Source: Minisyncoccota bacterium (GTDB lineage: Bacteria; Patescibacteriota; Minisyncoccia; Phycocordibacterales; GCA-2747955). Taken from it: 24,618 nt of DNA. Below the pieces are notes generated by a model that worked only from the letters and a program-made list of their open reading frames with translations, was not told where the DNA came from and ran no database searches. Positions 1 to 6,467 of the stretch are shown here, piece by piece. The stretch covers positions 1 through 24,618 of the forward strand of contig CALLVB010000034.1 of the NCBI GenBank assembly GCA_938010795.1, in the 5' to 3' direction. Positions within the stretch are counted from its first letter, which is position 1; every line of letters starts with the position of its first letter. The position numbers and the translations under genes are program-made.

Positions 1-86
1 ATATATTTATTATTATCAATCTTCTTATTGTACAAGAAACGACCAGCTACTCAAACTTTACAGAATCTCTCATATATATCCTTACT

Positions 87-566
87 TTATGGTCTGTAGT
101 ACGCAAAAAACGTCAATCCACAAGCAATGGCATCATATTCATCATCTAATCGTTTCCCAGCCGGTATTTGAATGAGCTTTTGCGTCATATCAATAACTGA
201 TTTTTTATCTGCCTTTCCATGTCCTCCAACTGCTGTTTTTATTTGTAATGGCGTAAATTCATGAACCTCAAGCCCTCCTTGCATAGCAGTCAGGAGCAAA
301 GCCCCTCTAGTCTCAGCTACACGCATGGCTGTTTTTTGGTTATTTGAAAGAAATAAATTCTCAATTGCACATTTTTCAGGTTTATAAATGTCTATTATTT
401 GTGCAACATGGGTTCCAATCGCATGTAGCCTATCGACAAACTCGTCGACAGAAGGAGTTTTAAATGTCTCAGAATATATCCATGTTTCTTTACCGGTCTT
501 TCTGTCTTTTTCTAGAATAGCGAGACCAAGACGCTCATACCCTGGATCTATAGATAATATTCTCAT
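87..566 (-). CDS. ruvC: Holliday junction endodeoxyribonuclease RuvC
   Basis: RuvC is the resolvase that nicks Holliday junctions symmetrically, together with RuvAB, in recombinational repair. The 159-residue protein has the family's usual length and RNase H-like layout. The N-terminal strand carries D7 (SIDPG), the second acidic residue is E69 (AIENLF), and the C-terminal acidic pair is D142/D145 (DDEYDAIA), so all catalytic positions are present. The ATG is chosen because it lies 7 bases after a TATACT (574-579 on the minus strand) preceded by TG and one base. There is no Shine-Dalgarno sequence, which suggests a leaderless mRNA. ruvB is in the same window but 4 kb away in its own transcription unit, and ruvA is not seen here. 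Confidence 0.95.
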   Translation of the reverse strand: MRILSIDPGYERLGLAILEKDRKTGKETWIYSETFKTPSVDEFVDRLHAIGTHVAQIIDIYKPEKCAIENLFLSNNQKTAMRVAETRGALLLTAMQGGLEVHEFTPLQIKTAVGGHGKADKKSVIDMTQKLIQIPAGKRLDDEYDAIACGLTFFAYYRP

Positions 567-573
567 GTTAAAA

Positions 574-582
574 AGTATATCA
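574..582 (-). promoter_or_regulatory. Extended -10 promoter of ruvC (leaderless)
   Basis: On the minus strand TG-A-TATACT is followed by only 7 bases before the ruvC ATG, so transcription should start at or next to the start codon. No good -35 is visible. Confidence 0.6.
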
Positions 583-642
583 AATAAAAAGGCCCTCTAA
601 CCTAGGAGCGGGACCTTACGATATTGAGTACTGTGAGATAAG

Positions 643-678
643 AAAAAAGCCCGCATGTTTTCACGTGCGGGCTTTTTA
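643..678 (-). terminator. Rho-independent terminator of the secreted-protein gene
   Basis: A ten-base-pair stem (one G-U pair) with GCCCGCA/TGCGGGC core and a four-base loop is followed by a T-run on the minus strand. It lies 17 bases past the stop of the gene ending at 695. The plus strand also ends in T's, so it may work in both directions. Confidence 0.8.
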
Positions 679-694
679 TTTGTTTAAGATGTAG

Positions 695-1765
695 CTAGCA
701 GAATTCACGGGCAGCCTTATAAGACATACCTGTAAGCATTAATGAGTCAATAAGATTACTCCCATCGCTTGCTATGCAGCGAGCTGTGACAGAAACATCG
801 GCGACTTGGTACGTTTTTTCTGACCTGACTTCATCAAAAGGATTGACTCCCTTTAATGCATAGTTCGCGACCTGAAAATCATCCTCGTATTGTGCGTCAT
901 AGGTTTGTCCAATAGAACTTACTAATGTTGCATACGAATACCCACTCTCCTGACCAATTCTGGACAACGTTGCATATAGAGCACCCGTCTCAGGAATAAA
1001 GAAGCCTCCTCCAGACATAGCTTTCGCCGTCTTACAGGTGGTTACCTTGTCTGAAGAATAGTCTTGATGTCTTCTCGCTATCTGACAAGTTTGAGTTGTC
1101 GCGACATAGCGATCTGCTTTGCGTCCAGAGGCAGTGATTACATGGCCTTTTGTGCTGGCCTCAAAAATCACCTCACCATTGTAGTCACCTTTATGTAAAG
1201 GCACTGCAAATAATTCTGGGTCTTCCGGCAGGTTCACAGTAGCCCAATCAAAGGCGTAATGCATCTTAGAACTACTTGTTTCCCCACTTGATCGGAAGTG
1301 TGCCGGACCAAGAAGATAACTCTTCTTTGCTCCAGGGAATAAAGCTATTGCTCTATCAAAACCAATCTTTCCTTCTTTTGTTATACAATGATCAGACGAA
1401 ATGCCTTCTACATCATAGTTGCCAGAAAGAAGTTTATCTGGGTCGTAAGCAGCGGTTAATGCACAGGAGCTTGTTGTTGTGTCAACGACTTGTGCCCCAT
1501 TGGCTAGCTGCCTAACCAATTGATCCCTTTCAAAAATCAAAGTTCCAATAAATGGTTTTCTTTCGACTTTTTGACGAGGATCAATATTCCCAGGCTCAGA
1601 GAAAGTTAGCGGCTCTAGAACAATCTGGTCTATCCCTTGTGAAGATGCCATCTTAACATCAAGCGATTGAATCTGTGCCATTGCTGACATAGATGAAAGT
1701 CCCGCGACCGCAAGACCTAAAAGAGTCGTAAGCGTAGTTGCGCGTAGTGTATGTAATGTCGTCAT
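695..1765 (-). CDS. Secreted protein of unknown function
   Basis: I do not recognise a family. The 356-residue protein begins with a clear signal peptide: a short polar start, a hydrophobic stretch around residues 11-25 (TTLLGLAVAGLSS) and a signal-peptidase-I-like SAMA/Q site near residue 30. The mature part has no further membrane segment and carries six cysteines, so disulfides outside the membrane are plausible. The start at 1765 is chosen because GGAGG lies 8 bases upstream (1774-1778); an in-frame start at 1828 has no such site and would put extra sequence before the signal peptide. The gene is monocistronic, with a TTGACG-N17-TATATT promoter and its own terminator. Its base composition looks more GC-rich than that of its neighbours by eye, which could mean transfer, though this was not measured. 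Confidence 0.75.
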   Translation of the reverse strand: MTTLHTLRATTLTTLLGLAVAGLSSMSAMAQIQSLDVKMASSQGIDQIVLEPLTFSEPGNIDPRQKVERKPFIGTLIFERDQLVRQLANGAQVVDTTTSSCALTAAYDPDKLLSGNYDVEGISSDHCITKEGKIGFDRAIALFPGAKKSYLLGPAHFRSSGETSSSKMHYAFDWATVNLPEDPELFAVPLHKGDYNGEVIFEASTKGHVITASGRKADRYVATTQTCQIARRHQDYSSDKVTTCKTAKAMSGGGFFIPETGALYATLSRIGQESGYSYATLVSSIGQTYDAQYEDDFQVANYALKGVNPFDEVRSEKTYQVADVSVTARCIASDGSNLIDSLMLTGMSYKAAREFC

Positions 1766-1834
1766 GGAATCAGCCTCCAAATAAAGTGAATAGAAAACGT
1801 CCTTAAACAATATGTAAAAGAACAACATATATTA

Positions 1835-1863
1835 AATATACGCTCTTCTTGACAGGTCGTCAA
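1835..1863 (-). promoter_or_regulatory. Sigma70-type promoter of the secreted-protein gene
   Basis: On the minus strand TTGACG (1858-1863), a 17-base spacer and TATATT (1835-1840) precede a leader of about 60 bases and the GGAGG ribosome site. Confidence 0.7.
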
Positions 1864-1915
1864 ATTTTATAAACTCGTAAATATAGCTATTTTGTGTGGT
1901 TTTTACCAGCTTTTT

Positions 1916-1924
1916 TGTGGATAA
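1916..1924 (+). promoter_or_regulatory. Isolated perfect DnaA box
   Basis: TGTGGATAA is the exact complement of the consensus TTATCCACA. It sits about 50 bases upstream of the -35 of the secreted-protein gene and between that gene and the murB end, 17 kb from the boxes next to dnaA. A single box can occur by chance. Confidence 0.4.
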
Positions 1925-1956
1925 CTTGCTATTTATAGAGGTTATTGTGTAATTTA

Positions 1957-2979
1957 TTAAAAAATACGTACCTCTGGGCGCAATAAAACACCAAACTCTT
2001 GAGAGACTTTATTTTGAATTCTAGTAATTACCGCGTGGGTTCTTTTGCCTTTAGTGATCGATACGTTACCTCCTTTATCATTATTAACAATGATAAGTGC
2101 GTGCTTGTGATATAGAAACTCTTCTCGGTTTTTAAGAGAGAGAGATGAGTGTTCAACTAACCAACCTGCTGGAACTGTTATTTTCTTTGAACCATAATTA
2201 TTAAATAGTGGAATATCCGGGTGATGTTTTTTGAGCTGCTCTGCTTTTGTTTTTGAAATCCGTGGATTTGCAAAGAACGAACCGGCTGTACCAATCTTTT
2301 TCCAGTCTGGTAGTTTTGAGCGGCGAATTTTGATTACTTCCTGTGAGACTTGTTTTGCAGTTACTGGCGATGTGGAATCTTTTAATCCCCACAGCGGCTT
2401 GTATGTTAGTACTGGTGTAAACTTTTTTGGTAGTGCTAGAGTCACTGAAACAACAAGCCACTTATCTGATGATTTAAATAGTGAATTCCGATAATCAAAT
2501 TTGCACTCCTTGTGTGTAAATACTTTCTTCTTGCCCGTAACGAGTGAGTACGCGATCACCTCTGTTACAAATCGTTGGATATCTACATCATATGCTCCAA
2601 TATTTTGAACTACCGCGCCACCAACAGTTCCCGGGATAAGAGATAAATTTTCAAGCCCATACATGTTTTTTCTCAGAGACCACATGACCAACTTGTGCCA
2701 GTCCTCTCCTGCTGCAACCTGCAAGATAATTGCATCCTTAGTTTCTTTGAGGATTTCTTTTCCCGTTAGTTTGTTTTGAATAACCAATCCTTTGAATTTT
2801 TCTGTCGGCAATAAGTTACTCCCTCCTCCCAGTATTAGTACTGGTACTTTATTTTCTTTAGCAAAGTTTAGAAAATTAGGAATTTGTTCTTTTTTGGTGA
2901 GTTCACAAAAAAAACGGCTCTTCCATGGCAAACCAAATGTGTGTTTGTCTTGTAGTGAGACATTTTTTCTTATTTCCAT
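1957..2979 (-). CDS. murB: UDP-N-acetylenolpyruvoylglucosamine reductase MurB
   Basis: MurB is the FAD enzyme that uses NADPH to reduce UDP-GlcNAc-enolpyruvate to UDP-MurNAc, the second committed step of cytoplasmic peptidoglycan precursor synthesis. The 340-residue protein shows the FAD-binding GGGSN (51-55) and the IPGTVGGAVVQNIGAY stretch (115-130). It also has catalytic R164 in DYRNS, the proton-donor serine S234 in GTAGSFFANP, and E336 in the C-terminal RPEVRIF. The length and the loop between YRNS and GTAGSFF fit the type I (E. coli-like) enzyme. It follows yebC with a single base between stop and start (TAA-T-ATG), so the two are co-transcribed and probably translationally coupled. With alr at the other end of the window it indicates that the cell makes its own peptidoglycan. 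Confidence 0.95.
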   Translation of the reverse strand: MEIRKNVSLQDKHTFGLPWKSRFFCELTKKEQIPNFLNFAKENKVPVLILGGGSNLLPTEKFKGLVIQNKLTGKEILKETKDAIILQVAAGEDWHKLVMWSLRKNMYGLENLSLIPGTVGGAVVQNIGAYDVDIQRFVTEVIAYSLVTGKKKVFTHKECKFDYRNSLFKSSDKWLVVSVTLALPKKFTPVLTYKPLWGLKDSTSPVTAKQVSQEVIKIRRSKLPDWKKIGTAGSFFANPRISKTKAEQLKKHHPDIPLFNNYGSKKITVPAGWLVEHSSLSLKNREEFLYHKHALIIVNNDKGGNVSITKGKRTHAVITRIQNKVSQEFGVLLRPEVRIF

Positions 2980-2980
2980 A

Positions 2981-3520
2981 TTACGCTACGTTTACGTATA
3001 CATCTGATACATCTTCCAGCTCGTTAAATGCGTCCACAAGCACACCTAATTTTTCAGCATCTTCGTCTGATAGATCAACTTCTGTTCCTGGATTAGGTTC
3101 AAAATCCATTTCTGCATTCCTCGAGAACCCCCATGATACTGACCCTTGAGCTCCAAGAGCAAATCCATTTTTTGAAAATGCGTGTTTTACTTCTTGCCCT
3201 GTCCTGTTCCTATTGTCTGTAAGTGCAACAACCATAAGTCCAGCTCCTCCAGGTCCGTACCCTTCGTATACCACTTCTTCCATCATTGCTGCATCTTTGT
3301 CACCTCCTTTCTTGATGGCTCTGGCAATATTGTCTTTCGGTACGTTCGCTTTTTTAGCAAGATCAACTGCTGCGATTACTTTTGGTGAATTTGGGTCACC
3401 ATTTGATTCCTTTACCGCAATGGTAATAAGTTTGGACATTTTGGTAAATACCTTTCCTCTCTTGGCGTCAACGATTGCCTTTTTATGTTTAATGTTTGCC
3501 CATTTACTGTGTCCTGCCAT
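2981..3520 (-). CDS. yebC: YebC/PmpR family protein, short form
   Basis: The N-terminus (MAGHSKWANIKHKKAIVDAK) and the following DNKNRTGQEV-like and GSVSW motifs are diagnostic of the YebC/PmpR (TACO1) family. Members act as transcription regulators or help ribosomes through difficult peptide sequences. Typical members are about 240-250 residues; this one has 179. The shortening is internal: the sequence passes from GSVSW (about 127-131) almost directly into the C-terminal part ending EDVSDVYVNVA, so most of the inserted alpha/beta domain is missing. The frame is open throughout, so this looks like a stable short form and not a frameshift. The ATG lies about 30 bases after an extended -10 (TGATATAAT, 3550-3558) with no Shine-Dalgarno sequence. 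It heads an operon with murB. Confidence 0.88.
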   Translation of the reverse strand: MAGHSKWANIKHKKAIVDAKRGKVFTKMSKLITIAVKESNGDPNSPKVIAAVDLAKKANVPKDNIARAIKKGGDKDAAMMEEVVYEGYGPGGAGLMVVALTDNRNRTGQEVKHAFSKNGFALGAQGSVSWGFSRNAEMDFEPNPGTEVDLSDEDAEKLGVLVDAFNELEDVSDVYVNVA

Positions 3521-3549
3521 ATCTATGTAGTTATGTGATTAATGAATGA

Positions 3550-3558
3550 ATTATATCA
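3550..3558 (-). promoter_or_regulatory. Extended -10 promoter of yebC-murB
   Basis: On the minus strand TG-A-TATAAT sits about 29 bases before the yebC ATG, giving a short leader without a recognisable ribosome site. Confidence 0.55.
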
Positions 3559-3576
3559 AACTAAGTGAATTATTGT

Positions 3577-3604
3577 TTGACATAATTAATATATAATATA
3601 TAAT
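3577..3604 (+). promoter_or_regulatory. Full-consensus sigma70 promoter
   Basis: TTGACA (3577-3582), a 16-base spacer and TATAAT (3599-3604) match both consensus hexamers exactly. It drives the orphan gene starting at 3676 through a leader of about 65 bases. Confidence 0.8.
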
Positions 3605-3675
3605 ATATTTACTTACTAAATGTGGTAGGTCAGGTAAACATCCGTTTGTCTGTCATCCAAATGCGGAGAAAAATA

Positions 3676-4134
3676 ATGCCTCCTTTAAAAAGCAAAGGTT
3701 TTCCAGACCTCGAAATAAACCTTATTCTCGATCATGCTCGTTTTGTTGAAATGATTTTACGAAGAAAATCATATCATGATCACTTAAGGTATAAGCGACT
3801 GGAGAAACCTAAGTTAAATAGTGCTGATGATAACTCTTATACCATTAAGACATCTTCTATTGCCGAATATACTGTTCATTCTGAAATAACTTATGAAATC
3901 AGAAATTATCAGTGGGTTCCAGTTGGTCATGTATTTCTACACTTTGTAGAAAGCCCAACGGCTGAATCAAAATATACTTTGATTCCTCTTAGTGATGGCA
4001 CATATGCTATTCAGCAGTCTTATCGGGAAAATACAAATTTGCCTGCTTATATCCATGGTAAATCCTGGTCAGACAGTAAAATAATTGATGCACATACTCA
4101 TCACGCATTATTGTCACAAAGAAAAAATAAATAG
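3676..4134 (+). CDS. Orphan protein of unknown function
   Basis: I do not recognise this 152-residue protein. It is soluble, with no signal peptide or membrane segment, rich in charged and histidine residues, and ends in a basic RKNK tail. The middle (about 55-115) alternates short hydrophobic stretches (YTVHSEITYEIR, VPVGHVFLHF) and may form a beta-sheet. The start at 3676 is chosen because GGAG (3665-3668) lies 7 bases upstream; the longer reading from a GTG at 3622 has no ribosome site. The gene is a self-contained unit with a perfect consensus promoter and a hairpin terminator at 4155. That terminator closely resembles the one behind the orphan gene at 6049. Confidence 0.65.
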   Translation: MPPLKSKGFPDLEINLILDHARFVEMILRRKSYHDHLRYKRLEKPKLNSADDNSYTIKTSSIAEYTVHSEITYEIRNYQWVPVGHVFLHFVESPTAESKYTLIPLSDGTYAIQQSYRENTNLPAYIHGKSWSDSKIIDAHTHHALLSQRKNK

Positions 4135-4154
4135 ATCTAGGCATCCTTTACTAT

Positions 4155-4183
4155 AAGGGCGGCGATATGGCCGCCCTTTTTGA
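4155..4183 (+). terminator. Terminator of the 3676 orphan gene
   Basis: A perfect nine-pair stem AAGGGCGGC/GCCGCCCTT with loop GATATG is followed by five T's. It is 20/24 identical to the hairpin at 6468-6491. Confidence 0.9.
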
Positions 4184-4263
4184 TACTTAGATTATGCTCC
4201 TATCCATTTTATGTAGCGATGTGATTAACACACATAGACTACCTAAGAGAACTGTAAACAATT

Positions 4264-4291
4264 TTGACAAAAATTAAATTAATAGTATTCT
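4264..4291 (+). promoter_or_regulatory. Sigma70-type promoter
   Basis: TTGACA (4264-4269), a 16-base spacer and TATTCT (4286-4291) lead into a short leader with AGGAG (4307-4311) 6 bases before the ATG at 4318. Confidence 0.75.
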
Positions 4292-4317
4292 TTATCTAGA
4301 TACAACAGGAGAATACT

Positions 4318-4653
4318 ATGTCCCTCATTGCTATAGGACCACTCGTTAATAAATTTTGTACACTTAAACCAGAGCTTCGATCAGTTGAAGTATTTGTTGC
4401 ATTTTTAGACAATAAACAACTCAGTAATGAAATGGAAATAAGTGCTGGTTCTTATGCAAAAGTCATAGAGCTAGCCACAACTGAATATGAGGTTCCTCCA
4501 GAATCCATAGCTGAAGTGCTTGATGTCTCCACGCAAAAGATTAAAGATTGGTGTGACCCAGAAAAGACACCGCGTCCCTATACGGTTGGTATGGTTGTGC
4601 AGGTCTTGAAAAGTCTCATGTATAAAAAGTTACGAGAAGAAGCCGACGCGTAG
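4318..4653 (+). CDS. Small protein with a possible helix-turn-helix
   Basis: The 111-residue protein has a C-terminal half (about 58-88) that reads like a helix-turn-helix: VPPESIAEVLDVSTQKIKDW, with the IAEVLDVS turn and a following recognition-like helix. It could be a small DNA-binding regulator, but I cannot name a family and the N-terminal half is unrecognised. The start is supported by AGGAG at a 6-base spacing. The stop codon lies inside the loop of the terminator hairpin at 4640-4668, and the convergent ruvB stop (4661-4663) lies just after the stem, so both genes share one compact termination site. Confidence 0.65.
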   Translation: MSLIAIGPLVNKFCTLKPELRSVEVFVAFLDNKQLSNEMEISAGSYAKVIELATTEYEVPPESIAEVLDVSTQKIKDWCDPEKTPRPYTVGMVVQVLKSLMYKKLREEADA

Positions 4654-4670
4654 TGTCGGCTTATTTTTCT
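4640..4670 (+). terminator. Terminator shared by the 4318 gene and convergent ruvB
   Basis: The stem AAGCCGAC/GTCGGCTT has a seven-base loop containing the TAG stop of the upstream gene and is followed by ATTTTTCTTC. On the minus strand the tail is TTCTTCTC, so it may also stop ruvB transcripts, less strongly. Confidence 0.75.
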
Positions 4671-5683
4671 TCAAATTTTATATTCAAATGCTCGTATGCT
4701 TTTTCAGTGGCAGTTCGTCCTCGTGGAGTTTTTTGAATCAAACCAAGTTGAATGAGATACGGCTCGTACACTTCTTCGATTGTCGCTGCTTCTTCTGAAG
4801 TAGATGCAGCCAAGGTTGAGAGACCTACTGGTCCTCCGCCAAATTTTTCAATAATATCTCGCAAGACCGTCCGGTCCATCTCGTTGAGCCCCATTGAGTC
4901 AATTGCCATCATATCCATGGTTCTATTTACCACTCCAGTTGTAATCGCAGTCCCGTCTAATTGAGCAACATCTCGTGCTCGTTTTAAAAGTGCATTGGCG
5001 GTACGAGGAGTCTGCCTGGCCCTTGCTGCGATTGCATCTGCGCCTGCGTCTTCAACCTGAATATCCAAAACATCTGCTGAATTTTTAACGATTTGTGCAA
5101 TTTCTTGTGGAGTATAAAACTCAAGCCGGAATGTTCCTCCTGAAAAACGTGACCGCAATGGAGGTGATAGCTTTGAAATTTGTGTGGTTGCTGCAACTAA
5201 AGTAAACGCTGGTAGTTCTAACTGAACTGTCCGGGCTGAGGGGCCTTTACCAATGATAATATCGAGGGACCCATTCTCCATTGCAGGATATAAAACTTCT
5301 TCAATGTTTTTGTTAAGCTGGTGGATTTCATCTATAAAAAGAATATCTCCCTCTCCAAGGTTGGTAAGAATAGACGCCAAGTCACCTACCTTTTCAATTG
5401 CGGGTCCTGAGGTAATTTTGATTTGTGCTCCAATTTCTTTAGCAATTAAATATGAAAGTGTGGTTTTACCAAGCCCCGGCGGACCGTAAAAAAGTAGATG
5501 TTCAGGGTTATGTGCTCTTTGGGCTGCTGCATCTAAAAGAACCCGTAGGTTTTTCTTGATTGATTCTTGTCCAATATATCCATCCCAAGAATTAGGCCTT
5601 AGAACAGAATCGAGGTTTGATCCTGATTGCTGATTAATCTGTTCATCTTTATTGGGTGTCTCTTGTGGAGTTTGGTCTGTCAT
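4661..5683 (-). CDS. ruvB: Holliday junction branch-migration helicase RuvB
   Basis: RuvB is the hexameric AAA+ motor that, with RuvA, drives branch migration of Holliday junctions. The 340-residue protein has a polar N-terminal tail of about 25 residues, then the RuvB opening LRPNSWDGYIGQ and Walker A GPPGLGKT (67-74). Walker B is LFIDEIH (115-121). Sensor 1 (AATTQ), the arginine-finger region SPPLRSRF and the C-terminal winged-helix domain with FGGGPVGL follow. The ATG at 5683 lies 6 bases after an extended -10 (TGCTATACT), with no Shine-Dalgarno sequence, so a leaderless transcript is likely. Upstream are a nine-pair GC-rich hairpin (5701-5721) and a candidate structured RNA in the same orientation, either of which could control read-through into ruvB. 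Confidence 0.96.
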   Translation of the reverse strand: MTDQTPQETPNKDEQINQQSGSNLDSVLRPNSWDGYIGQESIKKNLRVLLDAAAQRAHNPEHLLFYGPPGLGKTTLSYLIAKEIGAQIKITSGPAIEKVGDLASILTNLGEGDILFIDEIHQLNKNIEEVLYPAMENGSLDIIIGKGPSARTVQLELPAFTLVAATTQISKLSPPLRSRFSGGTFRLEFYTPQEIAQIVKNSADVLDIQVEDAGADAIAARARQTPRTANALLKRARDVAQLDGTAITTGVVNRTMDMMAIDSMGLNEMDRTVLRDIIEKFGGGPVGLSTLAASTSEEAATIEEVYEPYLIQLGLIQKTPRGRTATEKAYEHLNIKFEEK

Positions 5684-5689
5684 GGGCTA

Positions 5690-5698
5690 AGTATAGCA
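5690..5698 (-). promoter_or_regulatory. Extended -10 promoter of ruvB (leaderless)
   Basis: On the minus strand TG-C-TATACT ends 6 bases before the ruvB ATG. The preceding T's form the tail of the hairpin at 5701-5721, so a terminator and a promoter seem to be fused here. Confidence 0.65.
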
Positions 5699-5700
5699 AA

Positions 5701-5721
5701 GGCCGCGGCTTTGCCGCGGCC
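5701..5721 (-). terminator. GC-rich hairpin directly upstream of ruvB
   Basis: GGCCGCGGC and GCCGCGGCC form nine perfect pairs around a three-base loop. On the minus strand it is followed by TTTGCTAT, a weak U-tract. It could stop transcripts arriving from the RNA element upstream, or be an operator or RNA structure affecting ruvB. Confidence 0.55.
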
Positions 5722-5747
5722 AATCTGACTCCACATTATCAACAAAC

Positions 5748-5775
5748 AAAAAAGCCCCTCTACGAAGAGTTGCTT
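5748..5775 (-). terminator. Possible terminator of the structured RNA, overlapping helix P1
   Basis: On the minus strand AAGC-AA-CTCT, loop TCGT, AGAG-GG-GCTT forms two four-pair stems separated by tandem G-A mismatches, followed by six U's. Its 5' arm is the same sequence as the 3' strand of P1, so the two folds exclude each other. Confidence 0.45.
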
Positions 5776-5887
5776 GTATTGGGAGGTGGACTTGCATACA
5801 GACAATGCGTGAGAAAACTGTATGAAATTGGATTGTGCCACCTCCCTCGGACATGTGTGTGATCATATCGCCAGCTACAATCAACAC
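5748..5887 (-). ncRNA. Candidate structured RNA (three-way junction) upstream of ruvB
   Basis: No protein gene is credible in 5722-6048; this element fills much of it. Folding by hand gives four helices on the minus strand. P1 pairs 5876-5885 with 5769-5778 (9 of 10 pairs). P2 is a hairpin of 5864-5869 with 5850-5855 (6 pairs, one G-U that would be a mismatch on the plus strand). P3 pairs 5838-5846 with 5781-5789 (9 perfect pairs). P3b extends P3 with 5818-5824/5795-5801 (7 perfect pairs). The junction strands are 6, 3 and 2 bases. An extended -10 (TGGTATTAT, 5894-5902) predicts a start near 5887, next to P1, and a U-run follows at 5748-5753. It could be a cis-acting leader of ruvB or a free small RNA. 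I do not recognise it as 6S, SRP, tmRNA or a known riboswitch. Confidence 0.55.
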
Positions 5888-5893
5888 GAGAAT

Positions 5894-5902
5894 ATAATAC
5901 CA
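5894..5902 (-). promoter_or_regulatory. Extended -10 promoter of the structured RNA
   Basis: On the minus strand TG-G-TATTAT, with TTGCTT 16 bases upstream of the hexamer as a possible -35. It matches the extended -10 style of the housekeeping genes. Confidence 0.5.
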
Positions 5903-5907
5903 TTTAT

Positions 5908-5936
5908 TTGACATAAAGCAATATGGATGCATAATT
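5908..5936 (+). promoter_or_regulatory. Promoter of the 6049 orphan gene
   Basis: TTGACA (5908-5913), a 17-base spacer and ATAATT (5931-5936), or TAATTA one base later, would start transcription near 5943 and give a leader of about 105 bases. Confidence 0.65.
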
Positions 5937-5948
5937 ATCATCAGAAAT

Positions 5949-6040
5949 CCAAACATTGTTTGGTCAAAATAGGCATGTTGCTTATCTTGAATTAAATCCG
6001 GCGGAGTGACCGGTTAGGAGACATCCTACTTTCGAAGGAG
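5949..6040 (+). promoter_or_regulatory. Structured leader with competing pairing at the ribosome site
   Basis: The leader of the 6049 gene holds three small dyads: CCAAAC/GTTTGG (5949-5963), CCGG/CCGG (5998-6013) and TAGGA/TCCTA (6015-6028). The TCCT of the third can pair either with the upstream AGGA or with the AGGA of the ribosome site AAGGAG (6035-6040), which would hide it. Confidence 0.4.
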
Positions 6041-6048
6041 ATTGAAAT

Positions 6049-6459
6049 ATGTCTAATCTTGACGTGGTGACACACAAAACCCCTAGACTATGTGGCGAGG
6101 CAATTGCCCTTGCTCGAAAGCTTTATACATATCTACATGAGTTAAAATCACCTCCTGAATGTGAATCGCAGGTATTAACTAACAATAAACTACCTTATAG
6201 CGCAACTGTGGTCTTTCTGGCAATTTATAAAACAGAAGTAAATCTCTCTGAAAAAACACCAGAAGGATATACTCGGGCTCGAATTGCATATGGACCAAAA
6301 GGTAAAAATGTCTCTGTATCTCAGATTGAATATTTTGATCTTAGGCTTGCACGATGTGGCACCTGGATTATTACCAGAGACAATACTGTCGGAGACAAAG
6401 GTGATGATTATCAAATCATTGCAGGTGAAGGACGAAAACGTGAAGTCTTTAAGTTCTAA
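6049..6459 (+). CDS. Orphan protein of unknown function
   Basis: I do not recognise this 136-residue protein. It has no signal peptide or membrane helix. The N-terminal third looks helical (EAIALARKLYTYLHELKS); the rest looks strand-rich (YSATVVFLAIYKTEV, YTRARIAYGPKG, CGTWIITRDN) and ends in a basic, aromatic tail. Three cysteines are scattered. The ATG is supported by AAGGAG 8 bases upstream. It is a self-contained unit with a TTGACA promoter, a long structured leader and a strong terminator. Its terminator resembles that of the 3676 gene, but I see no convincing protein similarity between the two. Confidence 0.65.
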   Translation: MSNLDVVTHKTPRLCGEAIALARKLYTYLHELKSPPECESQVLTNNKLPYSATVVFLAIYKTEVNLSEKTPEGYTRARIAYGPKGKNVSVSQIEYFDLRLARCGTWIITRDNTVGDKGDDYQIIAGEGRKREVFKF

Positions 6460-6467
6460 TTCTCTAC

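Noticed and set aside
2201..2494. Overlapping open frames on both strands within murB
   Set aside because: Shadow frames of a clearly conserved gene, with no own start signals.
3584..3610. TATAATA tandem repeats as a regulatory repeat
   Set aside because: Explained by an AT-rich spacer and the -10 of the adjacent promoter; copies are too short to call.
3622..3675. GTG-started extension of the 3676 gene
   Set aside because: No Shine-Dalgarno at that GTG, whereas GGAG lies 7 bases before the ATG at 3676.
5687..5956. Open reading frame of 89 codons on the minus strand upstream of ruvB
   Set aside because: No ribosome site, unlikely composition (Met/Cys/Trp-rich), and it runs through the structured RNA, the GC-rich hairpin and the ruvB promoter.
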